A DNA stretch of 64,000 nt from an uncultured Tateyamaria sp. Lineage in GTDB: Bacteria > Pseudomonadota > Alphaproteobacteria > Rhodobacterales > Rhodobacteraceae. Of this stretch, positions 45,818 to 55,474 are shown one piece after another. The translations under genes were made by a program, and so were the position numbers. The notes beneath the pieces are model-generated. The model had not been told where the DNA came from. It saw only the letters and a program-made list of their open reading frames with translations, and ran no database searches. The stretch covers positions 227,088 to 291,087 of the forward strand of contig NZ_CANNCF010000005.1 of the NCBI RefSeq assembly GCF_947503045.1, in the 5' to 3' direction. Numbering within the stretch: position 1 is the stretch's first letter; each line of letters opens with the position of its first letter.

Positions 45818-46981
45818 ATGCGGATTTGGGACGACCTTTATGCCTCGCGGCGCGCGCTTGCCGCCTTTGCCGTGATCGGCATCGGCTGGGCGAGTTTTTC
45901 GGCGCAGATGCCTGTGATCAAGGCCCAAGTCGGCGTCGGCGACGGGTTCTGGGGGACGCTGATCCTGATGGGCTCGACCGGGGCGCTGATGGCGATGTGG
46001 CTGGCGCCGCTGGTCTATCGGTTGCTGGGCACATGGGCGCTGATGGCCGGTATCTCGTTCATGATCCTCGGGTTTCTGGTGACCGGGCTGGCGCAGGACC
46101 CGATGGTTGTCGGCTTTGGTCTGTTTCTGGCCGCCGCCGGGTCGGGTGTGGGCGATGTTCTGGCCAATGCCGAGGTCAGTGAGGCTGAATCCGAGACCGG
46201 GCGCAGTCTGATGAACCTAAATCACGGGCTGTTTTCCCTGACTTATGCGATGGCCGCGATCTGTGTCGGGTTCGCGCGCGAGGCGGGCTTTGGCCCCTTT
46301 GCCGTCTTTGCCGGGATGGGTGTGGTGGTGGCCGTTTTGATGATTTGGATGCGGCTGCCGGATCGGCGCAATATCGAGGACGAAGCAGTTGAGGCTGCAG
46401 GCATGCCGCGCGCGCTGGTCTGGGTTGGTGGCATTGTGGTGCTGGCCGCCTTTCTGGGCGAGGCGGCGTCCGAGGGGTGGTCGGCCTTGCATCTTGAGCG
46501 CACGCTGGGCGGTGGCCCCGCCGAAGGTGCGCTGGGTCCGGCCCTGCTGGGCACCGGCATGGCATTGGGTCGGCTTGGGGCGCATCTGTTTGGTGCGGGC
46601 TGGCCGCCGATCCGGGTGATGATCATTGCCGCGTGCCTCGCGGGTGTGGGTCTTGCGCTGGCCGGGGCGGCGCCTTCGCTGCCGGTGGCCTATGTGGGCT
46701 TTTTGCTGGGTGGTCTGGGCGTTTCCGTTGTGGGCCCGCTGGCCCTGGGCCTTGTGGGGCAGGCGGTGTCGGCGCGTCATCGGCTGGCCGCGATTTCACA
46801 GGCGGCGGCGCTGGGTTATGCCGCGTTTTTCCTAGGTCCGGTGGTGATGGGGTACGTGGCCGAGTTGTTCGGCCTGCGCGCGTCGTTTTACGTGATTGGG
46901 GCGGTGATGCTGGTGGTGGCGGCGGTGCTGGTGCCGGCATGGGCGCGGATGCTGGCGGGACGTGAAGCACCCGCGCGCTGA
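45818..46981 (+). CDS. MFS transporter
   Basis: This 387-aa inner-membrane protein has about 12 hydrophobic helices in two halves and resembles the YbjJ-like / fucose-permease-type subgroup of MFS (for example SFSAQMPVIKAQVGVGDGFWGTLILMGSTGALMAMW near the N-terminus, written here only as position about 27-62 to 20 residues in the first motif). Substrate unknown. An in-frame TTG at 45743 would add 25 residues; ATG 45818 (MRIWDDLYASRRALAAF) gives a normal MFS N-terminus. Confidence 0.87.
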   Translation: MRIWDDLYASRRALAAFAVIGIGWASFSAQMPVIKAQVGVGDGFWGTLILMGSTGALMAMWLAPLVYRLLGTWALMAGISFMILGFLVTGLAQDPMVVGFGLFLAAAGSGVGDVLANAEVSEAESETGRSLMNLNHGLFSLTYAMAAICVGFAREAGFGPFAVFAGMGVVVAVLMIWMRLPDRRNIEDEAVEAAGMPRALVWVGGIVVLAAFLGEAASEGWSALHLERTLGGGPAEGALGPALLGTGMALGRLGAHLFGAGWPPIRVMIIAACLAGVGLALAGAAPSLPVAYVGFLLGGLGVSVVGPLALGLVGQAVSARHRLAAISQAAALGYAAFFLGPVVMGYVAELFGLRASFYVIGAVMLVVAAVLVPAWARMLAGREAPAR

Positions 46982-47096
46982 GCCGGGGCAGCGGCTGCCC
47001 GCGGAAGGCCGCAAAACGGGCAATACGACGCGGTTTATCGGGATCATTTGCCTATTGGGTCCGAGCATGGCGCCAACGGCAAAGTAGCGGCCGCCC

Positions 47097-47106
47097 GGGG
47101 GGGGGG
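47097..47106 (+). repeat. Poly-G tract (10 G)
   Basis: An uninterrupted G10 lies in the GC-rich convergent gap between the MFS and lldD-like genes (46982-47154). The gap holds GC-rich inverted repeats but no gene. Confidence 0.7.
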
Positions 47107-47154
47107 CGGGCAGCCGCTGGCACGGCGGCCTGCGGCCTTGATTCCGTGCCGGTG

Positions 47155-48321
47155 CTATGGCTGCCAGCGCCCTTCAAACCCTTCGGGGACCAGCAGGTTG
47201 TGCCGCCCCAAATCGGTGACTTGCGTCTCTCCGCACAGCGCCATGGTGATGTCGAGTTCCTTGTGGATCACGCTGAGCGCCTTGCTCACACCCTCTTGAC
47301 CCATCGCGCCCAGCCCGTAGATGAAGGCGCGCCCGATAAAGGTGCCCTTGGCCCCCATGGCAAGCGCCTTGAGCACGTCCTGGCCCGAACGGATACCGCT
47401 GTCGAGATGCACTTCGATCTTGTCGCCGACCGCGTCCATGATCGCGGGCAGCATGCGGATCGAGCTGAGAGCGCCGTCAAGCTGCCGCCCGCCGTGGTTG
47501 GAGACGACAATCGCATCCGCCCCGACCTGCAGCGCCATTTTCGCGTCCTCGGCATCGAGTATGCCTTTGAGGATGAGCGGACCGCCCCACTGTTTTTTGA
47601 TTTCCTTGACGTCTTCCCAGTTCAGCTTTGGATCGAAACTTTCCGCCGCCCAGACCGAAAGCGATGACATGTCGCTGATGCCGTCAATGTGGCCGACGAT
47701 ATTGCCGAACTGGCGGCGTTTGGTTTGCGCCATCCCCGCGATCCAGCGCCATTTCGTGGCCAGATCGATGATATTGCCCAGCGTCGGGCGGATCGGGATG
47801 GTCAACCCGTTGTGGATGTCCTTGTGCCGTTGCCCGAGAATTTGCAGATCGAGCGTCACCACAAGGGCAGAGCAGTTCGCGGCCTTGGCCCGCTCGATCA
47901 CGCGCTTGGTGTAGTCCTTGTCCTTCATCGCATAGAGCTGGAACCAGAACGGTTTGGAGGTGTGCTCCGCCACGTCTTCGATCGAACAGACGGACATCGT
48001 GGACAGGGTGAAGGGAACGCCAAAGGCCTCGGCCGCCTTGGCTGCGAGGATCTCACCATCCGCGTGTTGCATCCCCGTGGAGCCGACCGGGGCGAGGGCC
48101 ACGGGCAACGCCACATCCTGCCCGATCATCTGGGTTTTCGTGCTGCGCCCGGTCATGTCGACAGCGACGCGCTGGCGCAGCCGGATCTGGTCGAAATCGG
48201 ACGTGTTTTCGCGGAAGGTCTGCTCGGTCCAGGACCCGGATTCGCAGTAATCAAAGAACATCTTGGGCACGCGCCGCTTATAGATGCGCTTGAGATCGTC
48301 GATATTGGTGATGACGGGCAC
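47155..48321 (-). CDS. lldD: FMN-dependent alpha-hydroxy-acid (L-lactate) dehydrogenase
   Basis: This 388-aa TIM-barrel flavoenzyme oxidises L-lactate or a related 2-hydroxy acid. Signatures: N-terminal DDLKRIYKRRVPKMFFDYCESGS, the FMN-binding VALAPVGSTGMQHADGE, catalytic His in VVSNHGGRQLDGA (about 272-284) and DSGIRSGQDVLKALAMGAKG. A frame is open from 48336 (ATG), but GAGG lies 7 nt before GTG 48321, giving MPVITNIDDLK. It is divergent from a nitroreductase gene over a set of palindromic operators. Substrate specificity is inferred from the family. Confidence 0.9.
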   Translation of the reverse strand: MPVITNIDDLKRIYKRRVPKMFFDYCESGSWTEQTFRENTSDFDQIRLRQRVAVDMTGRSTKTQMIGQDVALPVALAPVGSTGMQHADGEILAAKAAEAFGVPFTLSTMSVCSIEDVAEHTSKPFWFQLYAMKDKDYTKRVIERAKAANCSALVVTLDLQILGQRHKDIHNGLTIPIRPTLGNIIDLATKWRWIAGMAQTKRRQFGNIVGHIDGISDMSSLSVWAAESFDPKLNWEDVKEIKKQWGGPLILKGILDAEDAKMALQVGADAIVVSNHGGRQLDGALSSIRMLPAIMDAVGDKIEVHLDSGIRSGQDVLKALAMGAKGTFIGRAFIYGLGAMGQEGVSKALSVIHKELDITMALCGETQVTDLGRHNLLVPEGFEGRWQP

Positions 48322-48400
48322 GGGCAAACCTCGCATATTGGTCAGGTTTCATTACCAATTCGACAAGTTGGGATCAATCTCCTTTTTGAAATCGTGGAAA

Positions 48401-48469
48401 TGGTACGAAATGGGACTTGTTTGGTGCGAAATCGTATTATATCAACTCACGTAGTTCGAAATCGTACCA
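48401..48469. promoter_or_regulatory. Cluster of palindromic operators, consensus TGGTnCGA-AA-TCGTACCA
   Basis: Three related 16-18-bp elements at 48401-48416, 48422-48439 and 48452-48469 share CGAAAT(C/G)G. Merged, they give two 8-bp inverted arms around AA. A weaker fourth element (TTGAAATCGTGGAAA) lies at 48386-48400. They fill the gap between lldD and the nitroreductase gene; the third ends 14 bp before the latter's ATG. The MarR gene of the same operon is the obvious candidate binder. Confidence 0.62.
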
Positions 48470-48482
48470 ATAGGAGAAACCC

Positions 48483-49628
48483 ATGACCCTGACCCGTCGC
48501 AAGACACTCGCCCTGTTGGGGGGCGGCACCATTCTGGCCGCCACGGCCGCTGCCGGAGTGAGCGTGACCCGCATGCCCGAGACGGCGTTTGCCCCCTGGG
48601 CGGCGGCGGGGACTTATTCGGAACCTCGGATGCGGGCGCTGAGCTATGCGATCCTTGCGCCCAATCCACACAATCGCCAGCCGTGGCTGGTGGATTTGCG
48701 CAAAGACGGTGAGGTGACCCTGTACGTGGACACCGACCGGTTGCTGCCCCACACCGATCCGTTCAGCCGCCAGATCGTGATTGGTCTGGGCTGCTTTCTT
48801 GAGGTGTTGGCGCTGGCGGCGGCGCAGGATGGCTATGGGGTCGAGTTTGATCTGTTTCCGGACGGGTCCGACATCAATGCACTGGATTCCCGCCCCGTCG
48901 CTGTGGCCCGCTTAATCCCCGATGCGGCAACGCCCGAACCTGCACTGTTTGATCAGGTCATGGCGCGCCGGTCGCTGAAAGAGCCGTTTGATACAACGCG
49001 CACAGTTGATCCGGCCACTCTGGCTGGCGTTCTGGCGGCAGCGCGGCGCACATCCGTTGCAGGCTCGGTCGACCCGGGCGACGTCGCGGAACTGCGCGAG
49101 ATCAGCCATGCCGCCCTGCGCATCGAGCTGGACACGCCCCGCACCTATCAGGAGAGCGTCGATCTGTTCCGTATCGGCAGCCGCGAAGTGGCGGCCAATC
49201 CCGATGGCATCGATTTTACGGGTCCGATGTTCGAGGCGATGGCGTTGACGGGCATGTTCACGCGGGAAGGGGCGCTGGATCGCTCGTCCATGGCCTATTC
49301 CGAAGGCGAAAAGGCGGTCTTTGCCAACACGGACACGGCGATGGGCCATCTGTGGCAGGTCACACGGGGCAATACCCGCGCTGATCAGATCGAGGCCGGG
49401 CGCGACTGGGTGCGGTTGAACCTCGCCACGGCCGCGGCCGGTCTGGGGATGCAACCGCTGAGCCAGGGCCTGCAGGAATACCCGGAAATGTCTGGCATCT
49501 ACGATCAATTGCACAAGCGGCTGGCCCCGGACGGGGGAACCGTGCAAATGTTTGCCCGGATTGGATATGGCCCCGAGGTGGGTCAGAGTCCGCGCTGGCC
49601 ATTGGAAAGCAAATTCGTGCATGCCTGA
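48483..49628 (+). CDS. Acg-type nitroreductase-family protein with Tat signal
   Basis: This 381-aa protein begins with a Tat signal (TRRKTLALLGGGTILAATAAA, about 4-24). The rest fits the Acg-like branch of nitroreductase-family FMN proteins: APNPHNRQPWLVDL (about 59-72), a duplicated nitroreductase half and the C-terminal ARIGYGPEVGQSPRWPLE. Export by the Tat route as a folded flavoprotein is inferred. AGGAG at 48472-48476 precedes the ATG. Its stop overlaps the start of the MarR gene. Confidence 0.87.
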   Translation: MTLTRRKTLALLGGGTILAATAAAGVSVTRMPETAFAPWAAAGTYSEPRMRALSYAILAPNPHNRQPWLVDLRKDGEVTLYVDTDRLLPHTDPFSRQIVIGLGCFLEVLALAAAQDGYGVEFDLFPDGSDINALDSRPVAVARLIPDAATPEPALFDQVMARRSLKEPFDTTRTVDPATLAGVLAAARRTSVAGSVDPGDVAELREISHAALRIELDTPRTYQESVDLFRIGSREVAANPDGIDFTGPMFEAMALTGMFTREGALDRSSMAYSEGEKAVFANTDTAMGHLWQVTRGNTRADQIEAGRDWVRLNLATAAAGLGMQPLSQGLQEYPEMSGIYDQLHKRLAPDGGTVQMFARIGYGPEVGQSPRWPLESKFVHA

Positions 49629-50070
49629 CCCGTCACCCGCCGTGTTCTTTGAGGTATTCAACGAGATCGGCATTATCGAACAGTTGAGCCGCGCCATTTT
49701 GGAGGCGCGGCTGCCGGACGGGCTGATCGCGCCGCATTTCACTGTGTTGAACCATCTGTGTCGCGTGAGCGACGGGCAGACGCCGATGCATATGGCGCGC
49801 GCCTTTCAGGTGCCCAAGACTTCGATGACCCACACGCTGAAAGTGCTGGAAGAGCGCGGGCTGGTGGCCTTGCGCCCGAACCCCGAGGACGGGCGGTCGA
49901 AATGCGTGTGGTTGACGGACGAGGGGAGGGATTTGCGCGACGGGACCATTGCCGCCCTTGGTCCTGATCTGGCGCAGCTGGCCCAAGGGTTTGATCTGGA
50001 CCGGCTGGTCGACATCAAGCCGGTGCTCACGGATTTGCGTATCTTTCTCGACCGTGCCCGCGACGGCTGA
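49621..50070 (+). CDS. MarR-family transcriptional regulator
   Basis: This 149-aa winged-HTH regulator has HMARAFQVPKTSMTHTLKVLEERGLVALRPNPEDGRSKCVWLTDEG (about 57-103; only the first part is needed to recognise it: HTH then beta-wing with DGRSK). Its ATG lies 8 bp inside the nitroreductase gene, so the two are coupled. It likely controls its own operon and the divergent lldD through the palindromes at 48401-48469. The ligand is unknown. Confidence 0.88.
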   Translation: MPDPSPAVFFEVFNEIGIIEQLSRAILEARLPDGLIAPHFTVLNHLCRVSDGQTPMHMARAFQVPKTSMTHTLKVLEERGLVALRPNPEDGRSKCVWLTDEGRDLRDGTIAALGPDLAQLAQGFDLDRLVDIKPVLTDLRIFLDRARDG

Positions 50071-50138
50071 GGTCGGCGCACACGCAAGTGCGCCTTACAC
50101 CATTGCCCCGCGCCGCGCTGCACGCTAAATGCGCCGCC

Positions 50139-50837
50139 ATGACAGATCGCCCCCATCGCAATTTTTATGGCCGTATCAAGGGCAAGACCCTGAAGGACAG
50201 CCAACGGACCTATCTGGCCGAGGACCTCGACGCGCTGTCGCCGGGGCCCGTGTCCTGGGAGGACAATCCCGACCGGGTGCCGTTGGACCTTGAGGCCCTG
50301 TTTGGCGGGCGGCCTGTGTGGCTTGAGGTCGGCTTTGGCGGCGGCGAGCATCTGGTGCATCAGGCCGGTCTGAACCCGGATGTCGGCATCATCGGGGCAG
50401 AGCCTTACATCAACGGTGTTGCGATGCTGCTGGGCAAGATCCGCCGTGCCGGTGTCGACAATCTGGCGGTGCATCCCGGCGATGCGCGCGATCTGATGGA
50501 TGTGCTGCCGGAGGCGAGCATTGCGCGTGCCTTTCTGCTCTATCCCGATCCCTGGCCCAAGACCCGGCATCACCGCCGCCGGTTCGTGACACCCGAGCAT
50601 CTGGACCCCCTGGCCCGCGTGATGCAGCCCGGCGCTGTGCTGCGCGTGGCGACCGACATTCCCGATTACGTGCGCCAGACGCTGGAAGAAGTGCCCAAGG
50701 CCGGGTTCGAGTGGCTCGCCGAGCGTCCATCCGACTGGCGCGCGCCGTGGGACGACTGGCTGAGCACGCGTTATGAGCAGAAGGCGCTGCGCGAGGGGCG
50801 GGTGCCGCATTATCTGACGTTTCGTCGCTTGGGCTGA
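50139..50837 (+). CDS. trmB: tRNA (guanine-N7-)-methyltransferase TrmB
   Basis: This 232-aa SAM-dependent enzyme makes m7G46 in tRNAs. It has LEVGFGGGEHLVHQA (motif I, about 64-78), GAEPYINGVA (about 86-95), FLLYPDPWPKTRHHRRRFV (about 130-148) and the C-terminal TRYEQKALREGRVPHYL. Start 50139 gives MTDRPHRNFYGRIKG; the frame is open upstream to 50088. In relatives it follows metK, but here it is 18 kb away. Confidence 0.96.
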   Translation: MTDRPHRNFYGRIKGKTLKDSQRTYLAEDLDALSPGPVSWEDNPDRVPLDLEALFGGRPVWLEVGFGGGEHLVHQAGLNPDVGIIGAEPYINGVAMLLGKIRRAGVDNLAVHPGDARDLMDVLPEASIARAFLLYPDPWPKTRHHRRRFVTPEHLDPLARVMQPGAVLRVATDIPDYVRQTLEEVPKAGFEWLAERPSDWRAPWDDWLSTRYEQKALREGRVPHYLTFRRLG

Positions 50838-50844
50838 GGGTTTG

Positions 50845-50910
50845 GGGGGGGGCGCTGCCCCCGGCCTTGCGGCCTCCCCCGTGGTATTTTTGGTCAGAAG
50901 AAATGCAAGA
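50845..50910 (+). repeat. GC-rich double hairpin of the rhodobacterial intergenic type
   Basis: A G9 run pairs with CCCCC across CGCTG, then GGCC-TTGC-GGCC and CCCCC, ending in GTGGTATTTTTGG. From general knowledge, sequences of this form recur in Rhodobacterales intergenic regions. Here it follows trmB and may act as a terminator. Confidence 0.5.
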
Positions 50911-50983
50911 GGGTCGCGCCGGTCTGGACGGGCCTTTCGCGGGCGGATAGGTGTGCCGCGAATAAACAGATGCGAGATCAGCC

Positions 50984-52339
50984 ATGTCCAGCCACGGTGA
51001 CCCTATCCCGATGACCTCTGCCCCCTGCGGCCCCTTGTCGGGCGTGGCGGACGTGCCCGGCGACAAGTCGATTTCGCACCGCTCGTTGATCCTTGGGGCG
51101 CTGGCGGTGGGTGAGACCACCATTCAGGGCCTGCTGGAAGGGCAGGATGTGCTGGACACCGCCAAGGCGATGCGCGCCTTTGGCGCCGAGGTCACCGATC
51201 ACGGTGGCGGGCGGTGGTCTGTGCACGGTGTCGGTGTCGGTGGATTTGCCGAGCCGGAACAGGTGATTGATTGCGGCAATTCGGGCACCGGCGTGCGTTT
51301 GATCATGGGCGCGATGGCGACCTCGCCTATTGCGGCGACCTTTACCGGTGATGCGAGCCTGAACAAGCGCCCGATGGCGCGGGTGACCGACCCGTTGGCG
51401 CTGTTTGGTTGCGAGGCGGTGGGTCGCGACGGCGGGCGTTTGCCCATGACGCTGGTGGGTGCGGCGGGCCCTGTGCCGGTGCGCTATAGCGTGCCGATGC
51501 CGTCGGCCCAGGTGAAATCCGCGGTGCTGCTGGCAGGCCTCAACGCGCCCGGCGAGACGGTGGTGGTCGAGGCCGAGGCGACACGCGATCACACCGAGCG
51601 GATGCTGGCGGGTTTTGGCGCCGAAATCAGCACCGAGGTGACGCAAGAGGGCCGGGTCATCACCCTGAAGGGCCGCCCCGAGTTGAAGCCGCAGCATATC
51701 GACGTTCCCCGCGATCCGTCCTCGGCCGCCTTTCCGGTCTGTGCGGCGCTGATCGTGCCCGGCTCGGACGTGTTGGTGCCGACCATCGGGCTGAACCCGA
51801 CGCGGGCGGGGCTGTTCACCACGCTGCGCGAGATGGGCGCGGATCTGACCTATGAGAACGAGCGGATCGAGGGTGGAGAGCCTGTCGCGGATCTGCGCGT
51901 GCGCTTTTCGCCCGACCTCAAAGGCATTACCGTGCCCGAAGAGCGCGCGGCCAGCATGATCGATGAATACCCTGTTCTGTCGGTTGTGGCTGCCTTTGCC
52001 CAAGGCGAGACGCATATGCCAGGCGTCAAGGAACTGCGCGTGAAGGAAAGCGACCGGATTGCCGCCATGGCGGATGGGTTGCGCGCCGCTGGCGTCGGAG
52101 TTGAGGATGGGCCGGACTGGTGGACTGTGCTGGGCCTTGGACATGGCAATGTGCGGGGCGGGGTGCGCTGCGCCAGCCATCTGGATCACCGGATTGCCAT
52201 GTCCTTCCTTGTGATGGGGATGGCCACGCAAAATCCGATGTCGGTCGATGATGGCGGGCCCATTGCGACGTCTTTTCCGATCTTTGAACCGCTCATGGCG
52301 GGCCTTGGGGCGCAGGTGACCCGGGACAGTGCAGGGTGA
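50984..52339 (+). CDS. aroA: 3-phosphoshikimate 1-carboxyvinyltransferase (EPSP synthase)
   Basis: This 451-aa shikimate-pathway enzyme joins PEP and shikimate-3-phosphate. It has [18 protein letters not shown] (about 24-41), [15 protein letters not shown] (about 96-110), the SLNKRPM substrate segment and [21 protein letters not shown] (about 350-370). The GSAKS-like Ala/Gly site reads [10 protein letters not shown], the alphaproteobacterial class II pattern. It overlaps cmk by 4 bp. Confidence 0.96.
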   Translation: MSSHGDPIPMTSAPCGPLSGVADVPGDKSISHRSLILGALAVGETTIQGLLEGQDVLDTAKAMRAFGAEVTDHGGGRWSVHGVGVGGFAEPEQVIDCGNSGTGVRLIMGAMATSPIAATFTGDASLNKRPMARVTDPLALFGCEAVGRDGGRLPMTLVGAAGPVPVRYSVPMPSAQVKSAVLLAGLNAPGETVVVEAEATRDHTERMLAGFGAEISTEVTQEGRVITLKGRPELKPQHIDVPRDPSSAAFPVCAALIVPGSDVLVPTIGLNPTRAGLFTTLREMGADLTYENERIEGGEPVADLRVRFSPDLKGITVPEERAASMIDEYPVLSVVAAFAQGETHMPGVKELRVKESDRIAAMADGLRAAGVGVEDGPDWWTVLGLGHGNVRGGVRCASHLDHRIAMSFLVMGMATQNPMSVDDGGPIATSFPIFEPLMAGLGAQVTRDSAG

Positions 52340-52956
52340 TTGGCACGCAGCCCTTTACCGTCGCCATTGATGGCCCTGCCGCTGCCGGAAAGGGCACGAT
52401 TGGACGGGCGATTGCGGAACGGTTCGGGCTGGCGCATCTGGACACCGGGCTGCTGTACCGCGCGGTCGGGGCGCAGGTGTTGACCGGTGCGGACCCGGTG
52501 GAGGCCGCGCAAGGCTTGAACGCACAGGCGTTGGAGAATGATGCGCTGCGCACGGCTGCGGTGGCGCAAGAGGCCAGTAAAGTGGCCGTCATCCCCGAAG
52601 TGCGCGCGGCCCTTCTGGATTTTCAGCGTGCTTTTGCCCGTCGGGCGGGCGGCGCTGTGCTGGACGGGCGCGACATTTGCACCGTGATCTGCCCGCAGGC
52701 CGAGGTGAAACTGTTTGTGACGGCCTCGCCCGAGGTGCGTGCGCGCCGCCGCTTTGACGAGTTGGAGGCGCGCGGTCATGGCCCGGTGTTTGAAGACGTG
52801 CTGCGCGATGTCGAGACGCGTGACCGGCGCGACAGTGAACGCAGCGCGGCCCCTTTGAAACCTGCGATCGGGGCCGAAGTGCTGGATACGTCCGAGATGG
52901 GGATCGAGGCGGCTGTGGCGGCGGCGATTGCCTTTGTGGAACAGGCGCGGGGCTAA
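52336..52956 (+). CDS. cmk: Cytidylate kinase
   Basis: This 206-aa enzyme phosphorylates CMP/dCMP. It has the P-loop [17 protein letters not shown] (about 9-25), [11 protein letters not shown] (about 35-45) and [21 protein letters not shown] (about 113-133, slightly unusual in having Cys-rich DICTVICP where many relatives have DIGTVIFP). The GTG start overlaps the aroA stop (GTGA). rpsA, the usual next gene, is elsewhere. Confidence 0.95.
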   Translation: MIGTQPFTVAIDGPAAAGKGTIGRAIAERFGLAHLDTGLLYRAVGAQVLTGADPVEAAQGLNAQALENDALRTAAVAQEASKVAVIPEVRAALLDFQRAFARRAGGAVLDGRDICTVICPQAEVKLFVTASPEVRARRRFDELEARGHGPVFEDVLRDVETRDRRDSERSAAPLKPAIGAEVLDTSEMGIEAAVAAAIAFVEQARG

Positions 52957-53040
52957 ACAGTTCCCCGGAGTGTTTTTCTGTGTGCCGTCCCGGACTCGAG
53001 GCAGTTGCGCGGATGCCGGGCTGCACCAGCCTGGCGCTTG

Positions 53041-53832
53041 TTAGGCCGCGTGTGCGCCGTCCGACAAGGATTTCACAAAAGCCAGCACGTCTTCGGTGCT
53101 GTCACCAGCACCGATCTTGCTGACGATGGCCGAGCCGACCACGGCCCCGTCCGCCACCGATGCGATGGCGCGGGATTTTTCGGGCGTGTTGATGCCAAAG
53201 CCGACGATAATGGGCAGGTCGGTCGCCGCCTTGATCCGCGCCACTTCGGGGCCGACATCCGTGGCTTCAGCCTCGGCCGCGCCGGTGATGCCGGTGATCG
53301 AGACGTAATAGACAAAGCCGGAGGTGTTTTGCAGCACGCGGGGCAGACGCTTGTCATCCGTGGTGGGCGTGGCAAGACGGATAAAGTTCAGGCCCGCAGC
53401 CTGCGCCGGAATGCACAGCTCGTTGTCTTCTTCGGGGGGCAGGTCGACGACGATCAGACCGTCTATGCCTGCGGCTTTGGCGTCCACAAGGAACTTTTCC
53501 ACACCGCGTGAATAGATCGGGTTGTAATAGCCCATCAATACGATCGGGGTGGTGTCATCCTGTTCGCGAAAACTGCGCGCCAGTTCCAGCGTGCGTTCCA
53601 GCGTCATCCCCGCTTCGAGGGCGCGTTGACCGGCTAACTGGATCGTCGGACCATCGGCCATCGGATCGGTGAAGGGCAGGCCCAGTTCGATGATGTCGAC
53701 ACCCGCGCCGGGCAGGCCGCGCACCACTTCGAGCGAGCGGTCATAGTCGGGGTCGCCCGCCATCACGTAGGCCACGAATGCCTTTTTACCGGCTGCGTTC
53801 AATTCGCGAAATTTGGCGTCAATTCGGCTCAT
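53041..53832 (-). CDS. trpA: Tryptophan synthase alpha chain TrpA
   Basis: This 263-aa TIM-barrel subunit cleaves indole-3-glycerol phosphate and passes indole to TrpB. The catalytic Glu lies in [18 protein letters not shown] (about 45-62) and the Asp in [13 protein letters not shown] (about 127-139); the phosphate loop GFGINTPE is at about 213-220. Start 53832 gives [11 protein letters not shown]; the frame is open upstream to 53868. trpF and trpB are 14-17 kb away. Confidence 0.96.
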   Translation of the reverse strand: MSRIDAKFRELNAAGKKAFVAYVMAGDPDYDRSLEVVRGLPGAGVDIIELGLPFTDPMADGPTIQLAGQRALEAGMTLERTLELARSFREQDDTTPIVLMGYYNPIYSRGVEKFLVDAKAAGIDGLIVVDLPPEEDNELCIPAQAAGLNFIRLATPTTDDKRLPRVLQNTSGFVYYVSITGITGAAEAEATDVGPEVARIKAATDLPIIVGFGINTPEKSRAIASVADGAVVGSAIVSKIGAGDSTEDVLAFVKSLSDGAHAA

Positions 53833-53973
53833 CGACCGGCTCCCCTTTGGTGGTCTTTGGCGACGCAATGCCGAAAAGACGCGGGGAAATCAATGCAGCA
53901 AATGAAGGCGGCTGGGCGCAAAAAACTGCGTTTGCACCCTCCCGTTGCGCCGCACGGTTCCTATATGGGGCGT

Positions 53974-54177
53974 ATGAACTACATTCTTGCCATTCTGCTG
54001 CCGCCGCTGTCGATCCTGCTGACGGGTCGCGTGATCCTTGCCATCGTGGTGTTCCTGATCTGGATCCCCGCCCTGATTTTTTCGGGCGGGCTGACCCATC
54101 CGATGTTCATCCTGCTGGCGTGGTTCCTGATCTTTCATGCCCGTGAGGACCGGCGCGAGCGCGGGGACTTGTCTTGA
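53974..54177 (+). CDS. Small YqaE/Pmp3-like membrane protein
   Basis: This 67-aa protein has two membrane helices (about 3-20 and 24-44) and a third hydrophobic stretch, with LAILLPPLSILLTGR at the N-terminus as in YqaE/Pmp3 (UPF0057) proteins, which respond to salt or membrane stress. An alternative ATG lies at 53965, and the frame is open to 53857. It is divergent from trpA and 48 bp before ychF. Confidence 0.68.
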   Translation: MNYILAILLPPLSILLTGRVILAIVVFLIWIPALIFSGGLTHPMFILLAWFLIFHAREDRRERGDLS

Positions 54178-54225
54178 CCCACCAGACACCCTAGGACAGC
54201 GCCAGCTTGACAAGGGGTTGCTGAC

Positions 54226-55323
54226 ATGGGTTTCAAGATGGGCATTGTGGGCCTTCCGAATGTGGGAAAGTCCACGCTTTTCAATGCGTTGACCAAGACG
54301 GCGGCGGCGCAGGCGGCCAATTTTCCTTTTTGCACGATCGAGCCCAATGTGGGTGAGGTGGCCGTGCCGGATGATCGCCTCGACACCCTGGCGGCGATTG
54401 CGTCGTCCAAATCCATCATCCCGACCCGCATGACATTCGTCGATATCGCGGGCCTTGTGAAAGGGGCCTCCAAAGGTGAGGGGCTGGGCAACCAGTTTCT
54501 GGCCAACATCCGCGAAGTTGACGCTATCGCCCATGTGCTGCGCTGTTTCGAGGACGGCGATGTGACCCATGTGGAGGGGCGTGTCGACCCGGTGGCGGAT
54601 GCCGAGACCATCGAAACCGAGCTGATGCTGGCCGATATCGAAAGCATCGAAAAGCGCCTGCAGAATATCGTGCGCAAGGTGCGTGGCGGCGACAAGGAGG
54701 CGGTCCAGCAGGAACGCCTGATGCGCGCCGCGCTGGCCGCACTCGAAGAAGGCAAGCCCGCCCGTCTGGTCGAAGTGGACGCCGAGGACCGCAAGGCGTG
54801 GACCATGCTGCAGCTTTTGACGTCGAAACCCGTGCTGTTTGTCTGCAACGTGGGCGAGGCCGAAGCGGCCAGCGGCAATGCGCATTCCGAGGCCGTGGCT
54901 GCGATGGCTGCGTCCCAGGGCAACGCCCATGTGGTGATCTCGGCCCAGATCGAGGAAGAGATCAGCCAGCTCGAACCGGACGAGGCGCAGATGTTCCTCG
55001 AAGAGATGGGGCTGGCCGAAGCGGGCCTCGACCGCCTGATCCGCGCGGGCTACGACCTCTTGCATCTGGAAACCTATTTTACCGTCGGCCCCAAGGAAGC
55101 GCGCGCCTGGACGATCAAATCCGGCACTTCGGCCCCCAAGGCCGCAGGCGTGATCCACGGCGATTTCGAAAAAGGGTTCATCCGCGCCGAAACCATCGCC
55201 TATGACGATTTCGTCGCATTGGGCGGAGAGCAGGCGGCCAAGGATGCGGGCAAGATGCGGGCAGAGGGCAAGGCATATACTGTCAAGGACGGGGATGTGC
55301 TGCACTTTTTGTTCAACACCTGA
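54226..55323 (+). CDS. ychF: Redox-regulated ATPase/GTPase YchF
   Basis: This 365-aa Obg-family P-loop protein has VGLPNVGKSTLFNALT (G1, about 7-22), the DIAGLVKGASKGEGLGNQFL G3 region (about 68-87), a coiled-coil domain and a C-terminal TGS domain (FTVGPKEARAWTIKSGT..). The NxxE G4 variant (CNVGEAEA) fits its ATP preference in other bacteria. It is next to the tRNA-Ser that marks the island boundary. Confidence 0.96.
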   Translation: MGFKMGIVGLPNVGKSTLFNALTKTAAAQAANFPFCTIEPNVGEVAVPDDRLDTLAAIASSKSIIPTRMTFVDIAGLVKGASKGEGLGNQFLANIREVDAIAHVLRCFEDGDVTHVEGRVDPVADAETIETELMLADIESIEKRLQNIVRKVRGGDKEAVQQERLMRAALAALEEGKPARLVEVDAEDRKAWTMLQLLTSKPVLFVCNVGEAEAASGNAHSEAVAAMAASQGNAHVVISAQIEEEISQLEPDEAQMFLEEMGLAEAGLDRLIRAGYDLLHLETYFTVGPKEARAWTIKSGTSAPKAAGVIHGDFEKGFIRAETIAYDDFVALGGEQAAKDAGKMRAEGKAYTVKDGDVLHFLFNT

Positions 55324-55474
55324 GCGGTCGGATGGGGCGCGGTTGGTGCTGGCCGGTTGGTCGCCGGGACATGCAGCGTCTGTGCCCGCGGTGCATCATG
55401 TGTCACGGGTTTTGATTTGACGCGGCTGGGTGCAGGTTTGCACTTGCCCCCAATGCCGGGCCTCTCTAAACGGG

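Noticed and set aside
47689..48486. Plus-strand frame (265 codons) opposite lldD
   Set aside because: Shadow of the conserved flavoenzyme frame.
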